Positions 26,201 to 38,100 of a stretch of DNA of 64,000 nt are shown here, piece after piece. Location of the stretch: contig OY744529.1 in NCBI GenBank assembly GCA_963556195.1, forward strand, positions 62,268,580 to 62,332,579, written 5' to 3'. Source of the stretch: Sepiola atlantica (Eukaryota > Mollusca > Cephalopoda > Sepiida > Sepiolidae). The stretch's first letter is position 1; each line of letters begins with the position of its first letter. A model generated the notes under the pieces. It was not told where the DNA came from, searched no databases, and saw only the letters and a list, made by a program, of their open reading frames with translations. A program made the translations under genes and the position numbers.

Positions 26201-29200
26201 TCGAATTAAGGCTCAGGTGAACGCTAGGAACGCAGAAAAATCAACAGTGGCGTTAGTTCCAGGGGATCATCTTGCTAGGTAAACATACCTTAAATAAAAT
26301 GTCCCCAAAAAATACAGCTTTGCCATATTTCATGTAGCCCGAAACTAAACATGGAAGATGTAAATACCGAGCCTTTTAACTTGACAGAATGTCAACAGAG
26401 CCGAAAACGGCAACTAAGAATAGTGTGGCCATTCCAACACAAAAGCGAGGAAAAACTGCGATTTGTTCGTCGCAGAGAAATTCAATTCCCAGAAAAAAAC
26501 TTTGCATCTATTCAATCTATGTCCCACCAGAAGAAAATTCATGATGCGCAAAAAAAAAATTAAAATTAAAAAAAAAAAAAAATAGACTGCCACTGAGGAA
26601 ATACAGACGCGATTTCGAAAGAGAAACTTACACGATGTGATAATTCAAATCAGGAATACAAAGAACTATATGTGAAACAGATAACAAAAAAAAAAGAGAA
26701 TAGTGACACTAACAAAAAAAAAAAAAAAATAAGAGAAAAGAGACCTCCACTTTCCTTTTATTTTAAGTTGACATTAGACTAGCTAAGTTTTCTTTTATCA
26801 TTATAAAAATCACTCTTTCCACAAAACCCTGTTTATTTTTATATCTCTTTCATCTGTTATTTAAATACATTGCATTTTTTTTTTTAGCCTTGTGTTTGCT
26901 GTCTGCCGCAATATTTTTACCACATATATAAATATTCAAATTTGAGAAAGGATATTTTTTAACAAGATTAAATTCTTGGTCCCATTTGCACTGCGTTGAT
27001 TTCGTGATGCAATAAACGCATTTAGTCATCGATCATTCGTAACAGGAGGGATAGGTAGGGAAGGAGTAGGGGGAGGAGGAGAAAGAGAAAAGGGGAGAAA
27101 AAGAGGAGAAAAGGGAAGAAAATAGGAATAGAAAGGAAAGAGGAAGATGAGGAGAGGCAGTGACAGCGTATATATCAGATGAAATAAGCCTGTTGGAGTT
27201 TTAGAGTAAAAAATAAAATAATAAAAAGTAGCCTTAAATATAGACAGATCTGCATAAAAAAGAAGCAAAAAATATTATAAAAAAATCTAAAATGAAAGAG
27301 AAAAAAATGTAAATAGTTTCCAATAAATTATGATAATGAAAAGAGATGTTCTTGTTTTTATATGTATGTTTACTTACCTGGGTGAGGAAGAATACAATAA
27401 TGACAATACTGATAACAACAATAGCAGCAGCGTGACCAGAAATTAACTTACTATTGATTGAGTAGAATGTCCCCAGTAAGAAAGGATACGCACGCACTTG
27501 TGCAGGAATATCAGATTTTAATAAAGCAATTACTTTCACCCGGCAACGTGAAATATTTTCAGCAAAATATTGTGCTTTCAACATAACTGATAACAATAAA
27601 GAATTTGGAGGTTTCATGTGCAAAAAGTGTGAAACTAAAACAAGACTATCTTGGATAAATGATCATTTCATAGTTTGGAATCGTTACATTTTCATTATTT
27701 ACAAAAAAATAAAAAAGTTTGTTTTTTTACTTTGTTAATAGATCAATTGAGAGAATAATAGAAAAGCACACAATATGTTGCACTTAAAGTAGAAAAAAAA
27801 TGATCATCAAGTCTCTTTTACTTATACAGGTTGACTCACCCCCAAATGCCACTCATGGAATTGTATAAAATTCACAATCCTTTCTGCAATCCAACTATAT
27901 TTGGTACAAATAAACTTCAGTCCATGCCTGACTTGTTCACCACGTTTCAGTCATGAATATCCAACAGTCTGTGTTTTATCACTGCTTGATGATAAGAACA
28001 CATGGATATGATATCTAAAATTGACAATAACTGCCCTAGTTTTGGCTTAGATGGTCCTCTTCAGTTCAGGAATAGTTTGAAGATTGTTTTCATAGAAATT
28101 ATCTTTGAAATAACCCCACAGATAAAAATCTGGAGGTGGGGAGTTATTTACCCGGGAAGTGTAAAGCTGATTTATGATCACATTTACTGATAAGACCGTC
28201 ACTAAAGTGTCCCCACATATCTATGAACGGCGATAAAACAAACATGACTGAAACTTGGTGGACAACTCAGAGATAGACTGGAGTTTATTTGTACCAAATA
28301 TGGTTGGACTGCAGAAAGAGACTGAATTTTATAAACGATTCCATGGGTGGTATTTTGGGGGGAAGGGAGGGTCACCCTGTACATGAAGACATTTAAGAGT
28401 TTTCATTTTGTGTATGTCATGAGACAAAAACAGAGAATAAAGGGAAATATATAATTTGTTTTTAGATTCTTGTTAACACTGTTTTAAACAAAAAGGCATA
28501 ATCAGACATAGATTTTAAGATAAAAATGCGCGACAGATAATTACAAGAATTTTTAAGAAATACAACTATCAGGTGTTCAACTCATAAATAACAAAAAAAT
28601 TCAAGAGATAATAAAATTTGATCTCAGATACAATAAACACCTCAGAATGAGATTTTTTTTTAATGGAAATCTCTCCAGACAAAGCATGAAGTCACTTGAT
28701 GTAAGGTGCTAAAAAAAATAAAAAAATACTACTTCAAGGTCAAAACTAGCCAACGATAAGTGTTAGGTGGATAGATTCCAACCCAGAAAACAGTGATTTT
28801 TCCCCCTTTGTCAGAAACATTGCACATGAAATGTGAGGACTAAATAATAAAAAAAGGTCATTTGCTTTTTTTTTTTTTACTGGTTTTTATTTTCTAATTT
28901 ATTTATAAACAAACATTGCACACACACACCGTACATATGTTTTGAATGGAGAATCTGTTTCAGACTTTTTATTGGAATGAAAAGATGAAATGGATTAAAG
29001 TGTCCATTTTTATATTTTTTTACTAGGAAATAAAAAAAAAAAAATAAAATAAAAAAATCAAACTACATAATTTTTAATTTTATTTAACAAGTTTTTTTTT
29101 TCATAAATCTCCAGAATATATTTGGCTTTGCTGGCTTGCTACCGCTTCGCAAAGTTTGCTACTTAGAATACGTGAAACAAAAATGTTAAATAACATTTCA

Positions 29201-32200
29201 TTCATAACTTTGTTGTAAACAGAAAAAAAACTCTTGCATTTATTCATATAAACATTAACATTTTGGTAATTTAGATACAAATTTACTTATCTTTTAAATA
29301 TGACCATAAAGAAAGGAAAAGAGAGAGATCAATTTGCTTAAGTGATGGGGTGTGTGTGTGTGGATAAATTTGTTTTAACTTATAATTTAGAAATAGAATG
29401 TAACTTGTTGAAAATCAAATCAGTTTCCAAAGGAACATTTGAACACAAATGTTAAATATTTGTCTAGGTAATAAAACAATATTAAACATAACAATTTGTT
29501 ATATTAAAATCAAAAACAATCATTAAATTAAAAAAATAACAAAGTATAGTTAATTCTCCTTTTGTAAAGTAATATGCAAATTAGTTAGATCACATATACA
29601 TAAGGAGTATATAAAAAGATGAAGTTGAATTAATTTGAAATAGAGCATTTTGACTTCACTGTTAGAGTGAGAAATGGGGTCAACTTTTGCATTTATTCAT
29701 TAAGTTAAAACTTAAAGTACACACGATCAAATTAAAACCTAATTATTTTTTGTTTCTTTTTTTAATTTTATGCACAGACTCAGACTCATGATCTCAAAGT
29801 AAACCGTCGTTTTCAGTCTGAAGCCAGATCCACAGCGTCCCTCCAGCTTATTCCCGTTGCGATCAAATCTCTCTCGATTGTTTGCTTTCAGTTCATTTTT
29901 GGTCTTCTTCCTCTTCTTTTTCCATCTGGTTCCCACTGAAGCACTTGGTTTGCAAATCTCTCTGGGGCCAATCTTAGGACATGTCTGAGCCAACCTTTTT
30001 TATCTGGGAAATAAATCTTGTGCGTTTTTCTTTATGGGATCTGCTTCTTTTATTTTTTAGACTATTATGTGTGGTTTTAATGGGCTTTTTGTAGGATTGG
30101 GGGCTTGCAACTCGGATTTAGGGTTAGTGATAAGGATAAGGAAGGAGTTTTGTTTTGGATGGCGGTTGCCATTCGGACTTAAGGTTAAAGGAGTTTTTTT
30201 TAGGGGGTGGCTTGTCACCCAGATTTAAGGTTAATGGTACGACAAGTTCAACAGAAGGCATTTTTAGGAGGTGGGCTTGTCACTCAAACCTAGAGTTAAT
30301 GGTAGAGTAATTATTTATTTTATATCAAGTTTTCAGCTTGAAAACATATTTTTTAAATTGCACTAAAAGGCAAGAATGGCCGGGAAATGGGAGATCATTT
30401 TACGTTAAATTTATATGCAAAACTCTAAATTCTGAATTATTTTTTTGTTGTCTATTTTCCACCAAGACTTTTAGGGTGTTCACACGTAATCACCTAAAAA
30501 AGTATAATCATATTTGTTTTTAATTGGCAACTAGAAAGTCATTATTATACTAGAATTAAAGTTTGAAAGTTGACTATATTTGAAAACCAGTATTTCTTGA
30601 AGTATTTTTTATAAAAGAACAACAAACAGCATTAACTTTTTTTAAGCACAAAAATTATTTTTGTCCTTTTTTTTTTTTTTTTTTCCCAAAACACTGTAAA
30701 CAAATTTTACGAAGCTAACTGTTTATAACTAGCTACTGCTGCTGATTGAGTGCTACATCAATAAAACTAGCAGCCATTAAAGGGGACAATATTTTTTCGT
30801 TAGGGTAATACGAAATTACTACTATCAAAAGACAAAACAACATACAATTATAATTTTAATGCATAAAAAAAGATAAAAGATTGATTTATTTACTAGTTGG
30901 GGTACAGAAAAAATTTTTTTTAAATGTTTGATACACGTCATGTTGAAGGTTTATTACAAAAAAAATAATTGATCAATTAATTTTGTACTCCAACAATAAT
31001 TGAAATTGATATTTTTTTTATTGTTTTCCAAATTTCATGACAAATTCCCAATAGACGAATGGTATGGCATTTTTAAAAGAGGGGGGGGTCAAAAGTAATG
31101 TAAATGACCGAAAATGACGTTAACATTTTTATGACTTTATATATGATGTAGATTATTATTTATTAATGCATGTGAAAGGATATTCATTTCCGAAGAAAAT
31201 GGTGGTATTTTGAGAACTTAAAAGTGCTTTGGTTTTTAAAATATGACTATTTTAGTAGAACTACTTTGAAATCTGTGATTATCCAAACCGCTTTATGGCC
31301 GGTGAGTATTGTTACTTGGAGGAAGCCACCATAGCCCGTCCAGGGCTAATACCACACCAGGTATTACAAATTCAGTCTATAAAGCATTGCTTTCTAATGG
31401 GAAAAATACTGTTCATGCAAAGCAATGGCTTGATAAGTGTTATTTGGACTCTGCGCCATCAGAAACAAAAGTTAAGAGGTGCTATGCTGACTTTAAACAG
31501 GTGTACAGACAGAAATGATGCTGAACACTCAGGTTGGCCAAATTCGGCAGTTGTCCTGGAAAACATTAAAAAGCTCAAAACTCATTTTGGTCGATCATAA
31601 ATTAAAGTTGTGTGAGATAGCAGAGGAGTTGAACATATCAAAAGGCCGAGTAAGAGTGGGTATGCTGAAATATCGCACATATCTTTTGTATCTACCATTC
31701 GTGCATGAAAATTTGTCTGAGAAAGCCGTGTTCAAAGTGAGTGCCATGTTTACTGACAATCAATCAAAAACAACAACACGTTAACGATTCAGAAGGTTGT
31801 TTGCAACTGCTTCAACATAACAAAAAGGAGTTTTTGCATTAATATGTGCTGAAACATGGATCCACCACTTCACTCCGGAGTCAAATCAGCAGTCAGCTGA
31901 GTGGACAGCAGCAGGTGAAAGCTGTCCAAAGACGCAAACATCAACAGGAAACGTTTTGGCCTTTGTATTTTGGAATGTGCGAGGTATTTTGTTCAATGAT
32001 TACCGGAAGAACCATTAATAGCGGAGATTATATAGCATAATTGGTGCATTTGAAGAAAGAAACTGCCAAAAAAACAGGCAACAAATGAAGAAAAAAAAGT
32101 ACTCTTTCATCAAGACAATCCAGTGTGTCACAAGTCAATCGCAATGACAAAATTATATGAACTGCACGTTGAATTGCTTCAGCACCCATCCTATACTCCA

Positions 32201-35120
32201 GATCTGACCCCCAGGAACTACCTAAAAGAATGCTTCAGGGAAAGAGATTTGGTTCCAACGAAGAAATGAAATATCAGAAACTGGAAAAATAATACAAAAG
32301 ACATTGAATTGTTAGAGAAGCGTTGGAATTAGTGTATCACCTGAGGAGATTATGTTGATTAATATACTTGAATTCTGCCTCAAAGTTGGTGTTTTATTAG
32401 TTAGGCCCGAGACTTATCGAGTGATGTGTTATATTAAAATCTTTATTTCAAAATATAATAGGTGACATCTTGGCCTTTTGGTTAGGAGCAAAGTGTAGTA
32501 TCTGTTCTGATACTACACTTCATCTTTTCTGTCTTCAGTCAGTGAAGGGGAAATCCTTGAAGACGATTTTTATTTTTGTCCCAATCCAGAGTGGCCCTTT
32601 TTTGAGAACTGAATTTTCCCCCACATTAAAAAAACGACCTGGAGTCTAACTCTGTCCTCGCCAAAAGGCAAGTAAATATGGACATGTTGGTTTACAACTC
32701 AGAAACCCGGTATAAAAGCAAAAGTGACCATTTCTCCCCCCCCCCTCCATTCGGAGGTATCTATTGTATCCTGGATCAATAAAGATACTATTAAAGTCAA
32801 TAACATTTGAGATATTAAATAGGTGATTGTCTAATAGAAAACCTGACTTTTGCTCAAATAAAATCTGCAACAGCTAAATGTAACATTCAAACTGGTCACA
32901 GCCGCCACGTCTAAACTAGGGACATTACAATATCAAGAAGAATCAAACCTTTGTGATTACAAACCTGACGAAATGACGACGTACATTTATTTGTAGGAAA
33001 AAGGGAGAAACAATAAGAGTGTGTGTGTGGGGGGGGGGGGTAAACAAAAAATAAAAAGGGACACAGAATATGGAAAATTGAAGAAGAAACCGATTTTCAC
33101 TAGTATTCAGAAAATCTATAATATAAATATAATGTCTGTCTGTCTGTCTAGGGATGAAATTGAAAACAAAGCCCTATACCAACATCAAAAAACTTCACAG
33201 GTGAAATTTTATAAGGAAAACAATTGATATTAATTCTCTATTGGTTTTACAATATCGTGGGGTCTGTGTTCGCACTGGACATCAATAAAGAACAAAGATA
33301 ATTTACTTTATTTTATTTATAACTTGAAAATGTTGCCATAATAGATTAACAATTGTATTTATTTACTTAATAAATTCTGAGTCTTGTAAATGTTAAAGAA
33401 TTTAAACCAAGAATATATTTCAACCAATATAAAGTAAAGAGTGGGGCAGTCATGACACATTTGTAGAGTTCAATAAAAGCAATTTAGAAGAAATACTTAA
33501 AAAAATAACATTTTCAAAATGTACATATAATGTTGTCTTAATAATGAAAAAAGTATTTTTATTTTACAAATATATGTCAGTTTGTTTTGTCAGTTTGTTT
33601 TGTCGTTTGAATAATTAAAGAAGTATTTTTATTTTACAAATGTACATATAATACAATTTTGTTTTATTCCGTTTCAGGCTACCCATATGAGTTGGACAGA
33701 CCAACATTGCACCTTCATTATGAAATCATATGTACATTTGTAAAATAAAAATACTTTTTTTCATTATTCAAATGACATAAAACAAAATGACATTATATAT
33801 ACATTGAGAAAATACAAATACTTTTTCATTATATATTCTAATTTGCTTTTATTAAATGCTATAAATGTGTCAGATCATTTCGTCCCATCCTGTATAAGTT
33901 TTTACTCAGAGATGTGTTCCATTATGAAAGTTGGATCTAAAGACTTAAAGAAAAGGGAGGGTTTGAAAAGTAGACTGCAGAAAGAGAAAAATGAGGGGGG
34001 GGGGGGCTGGATGGAGAAGAGGTTTGATTACTGTCACTACTTCATCTACGAGTCGCCTACCTGCACATATAGATGTCACAACGTTAAATCCTCCAGCAGT
34101 GACGGCAGCAATCATGGGCGTATTCTTCTCTCTCATGCGTTCTTCTTCTAACATTTGAGATGCCACAGCCACAAAAGGAGACTCAAACTGCTGAACAAGA
34201 CCACCCAAAGCAACAGCCAATTCCTTTAAAAAAGAAAAAAAAAAAAAGAGATGACTTTTAAGTAGTCTACTCTTTGGCACCTGAAATAAAATTACTTTGT
34301 GTTTAATGTTGAAATAATAAAGACTAAAAAGGCTACTTGACATTTTCCTTAGAAATCACACCAGTGACAAATAAAAGCATTAAGTTATTAACATTGGAAA
34401 GTTTAGCAGAAACAAATATAAACAATTTCTATCCTTCTAGAAATGGACTAATTCAAGATAAATTCTTTGACAATTTATTTACTATTCATTGGGAGGTGGG
34501 GGTAGTGAAGTGGATACTGATGTGGATTGGTTACCTGGAGTGCCAAGTTCGAATCTTGTTGATCCCATAGCACTACTTTCACTATGACTGTTGACAACTT
34601 TCATGAGGTCCCTTCTGTAAGTACCTGATTCTAGAAAGAATTGGGGAAACCAATGTCAACAAGAGAATTGGGCTAATCAAAAATCGTATACCAAACTGAT
34701 TCATACACATTTACATGAATTCGAATTGATTTAAATATATTTCACGTTATTTATTAAAAAAGAATAAGCAATAATAACAATTTCAAGATTAAGACCTCAA
34801 AAATATTTTCTTTTTTTTGTCTATTTTTATATAGATTTTTATTTATTTTATATTAACTTTACTTTTCGGTACTTTTATAGAGAACGACCCGAGTTTCTGT
34901 GACTTAGCATCATCAACGTTCAAGCAGGTTACGGAAGCGCTCGAGAGTTACCAAAACTATTAGCCAATCAGGTTGCAGCCGATAATTTTATGAAAAAAAT
35001 GAATTTCTGGACCAGTTGCCTAGTTTTATTTTCTGTACAGGATTACTATTGGAACTTTCGAATGAAAATAAAAAACTAATCCTAAACCAGAAAATGGTAA
35101 TAAGAAAATAACATTGAAGA

Positions 35121-35156
<36 letters not shown>

Positions 35157-38100
35157 CTTAAAAACAGTTATTACATTGTTCGTGCTAACCTAGAAAATGT
35201 GAAAACAGAAAAAAGCAGTGCAAAAAAAATGAGAAAATACAAAAAGAATTGCTTAAAAACAGTTGTTTCGTTGTTTGTTATATATGTAAAAAAGAAAAAA
35301 TACATTTCTTGAAACTTTCCGCTGCACAAAAAAAAACAACATTTTATTTAAAAGCATTTGCTTAACAATGGTACCTTTGACAAAAAATAATAAACATCTA
35401 ATTAATAGCAGTTGTTTAACTATGGTTTGTTCGTTCTTTATTTTTATATATGTATTTTACTTTTATTTTCTAACTTTTGTTATTTGCAACTTTTCCTAAA
35501 TTTACTGTCTGTCCGAACGTTGACAACGCAAAGTCACAGAAACACAGGTTGTTCTCTATAAAAGTACCTACTTTTCAATTTAAAAGTGACAAACAAAAGT
35601 ATTTCATTTTTAGATTCTTAAAAATGCATCTGTAATTTAAATTAATTTCATTAAAATTTTAGTCTACAAATTATGAAAATATTCAATCTTTATTTTTGAT
35701 ACATGAATCATAATTCATATTGAATAGATTGATTTTTTAAAAAATATTCATTAGTTTCTTTGCATTATTCTGCAAGGTAGAATAACAGAAAATCAGTGAT
35801 AATATACCAAGACTTCAATTAACTTTTTGCTATTTTTAAGGCAGATGCTTACACATATTGTTTTCTGTAGTGAAAATGCCTGAGGTACCTTGAACGGAAG
35901 ATTATCTTGATGTTTTTTTAAGTAGTACAGACCATCTGAGCATGTGCCATGCATTAAGCTTCTTAACAAATGTCCCCACATGTCTAAGTAAACAAGTTTT
36001 TATGCATGCTTTAGACACTAACTTTATTTTATGTTCAGAAGCATAGTTTGTGTATTTAAACAAACTTTTTTGATTAAAATATTTTAGTCACAATTGTAAT
36101 GCCATTAACCGCATCTCACGTGAAGGTCGTCCATATTCGCCGATCAGCAGCTAAGTACTTGGCATACTTCAGCCATTACTGGTTCCAGCGATAAATACCA
36201 AAAACACTCTGCACTTTTTCCAGCTAGTGGGTGGAATTGGGGCTACCAACTTGCAGATGAATTCTTCCTCAGGGCGTCCAAGAATGTGCCCAAACCAGCA
36301 AGGTCTCCTTTTAAGAAGAATTTCTGTGATGCTAGTGGTGTTGCATCTTGCACAGATGGTGCGGTTTAGGGTATGGTCGGGGTGATAGATGCATAGGATG
36401 CGGCGAAAGCAGTACCTGTCGAAGACCTCAAGTGCATGAAAATCTTCTTTGCACGGGGATCAGGTCTTGCAACCGTACAGCAGTATTGTGTGTATCAGCG
36501 CTTGATATATTTTCAATTTTGTTGAATTTTATCTCTTGTCGAGACCACAATTTACTTTGGAAATGACAGAAGGCTGCGTGAGCGTGATCGATACGGATTG
36601 CAATCTTATTCTTACCCCGTTCTGTAGCTGTAAAGATTGAGCCAAGATACTTTAACTGCTCGACTTCCTTGACAATGATGACGTTGAGAATGATAGGGGC
36701 TTTGCTGAAAAGGGGGTAGTTGACTGACAGAACGTTTGTTATTGAGGCATTGATCATCATACCCATGCGTTTGCCGGTGGTATTCAAATAAAATCTATTA
36801 GGAAAAAATAGCAAAGTGCGAGTCATGTAAATGGACAGTTAGATGATATATACATCTAAACAGCATCTGAATGTTTTGTCCAAGGCAACCTCAATCCTGG
36901 ATACAATAGACATCATTTTCACCCCTGGTAGGCTGCCCCACGAAGCATAAACACAGAAGAAGAAAGCTACCCCTCCTCCAATGAGACAAAAACGACCACG
37001 GTACATCCTTCTCTGGATTCCGTGGAGGTCACGACCTGGCTCCAAGGTAAAAACCTCTCCCCCCAAAAGGTACATCCAAATTCTGGTTGATGTTTTATGC
37101 CAGAAATGCATCCGCATGCATCCTTTGCTGCAAAACTGAGGGGCAATCACCCAAATATAAGTGGCCATGATGCATCCAGTGCTGCCTTGAACTGTTTGGT
37201 TGTCTGTAGGCTGATCACGGCTTCTGGTAGCCTGTTCCACGGTGCAGCGACCCAAACCGAACAAGACGCCTTCCGACGATTTAGCCGAAATTGTCTCAGG
37301 TAAAGTTTCTGAGTGTTCATGAAGCTTTCTCTGCAGAGTTGGTGTGAAGAAGAGGTCATGAGGCATATTGTAGTTGCCGTGCATGATGTTAGAGGCGAAG
37401 ATGAGGTCTTTATATGGAGTCCACGGACCATCTGTGTCACAAGTTTCTGAATCCTCTCCAGGTGCTGAATATCCCAAACAAAATAGGGGGATGAAACTTG
37501 GATGGCATATTCCAGAATGGGTCGCACCAGAGATATGTATAGTGGTAGGAAGATGTCAGCTGTCACGTTAGCAAAAGAGCGGTAGATGAGAAAGAGCACA
37601 CTGCAAGCCATATTTCCTGCCTGAATGCATTGGGCAGTGGGAGTAAAGGAGGAATAGACGACAACACCCAAGTCCTTGGACTACGTCATCTCATTCAGCA
37701 TCAATCGGCCAGGTTCAAAATAAAGTGACATGTTGAGTGAAGAACCGCATTTGTTGACATTGAGAGAAATCCTATAGGTTTGAAGATCTCCGTAGATGAC
37801 TCCATCAAGTCTGGAAATGGTCAAAGCCACTTCTAGAAGAAATTATCTTGACATCATCGGCAAAAAGAATCTTCTGGAGGATACTCTCTGGCAAATCATT
37901 TATGAACACCAGGAACAGAAAGAGACCCAGTACTAAACCTTGTGGGACGCCGCTAACCACATTAGAAACACCAGACAGAGAGCCATTGACCTGCACTCGA
38001 AAGGTACAGCCAGCAAGGAAGGCCTTGATCCATCTCACTATATTTGGTTGAAAGATTTAGGCCTGGAGCTTGTAGAGCAGAAGTCTATGATTCACTGAAT

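Noticed and set aside
29739..29993. Lys-rich minus-strand frame of 84 codons
   Set aside because: No splice sites in the required phase and no family resemblance. Probably chance or an eroded repeat.
32463..32530. A functional U2 snRNA gene
   Set aside because: Only the first 45-50 bases resemble U2. The Sm site and the 3' stem-loops are missing and the sequence continues into a repeat body.
33804..34151. Plus-strand frame of 115 codons
   Set aside because: It overlaps exon N on the other strand and contains a G-run artefact. No homology is recognised.
37097..38051. Several plus-strand frames of 65-68 codons
   Set aside because: They are antisense shadows of the LINE reverse transcriptase.
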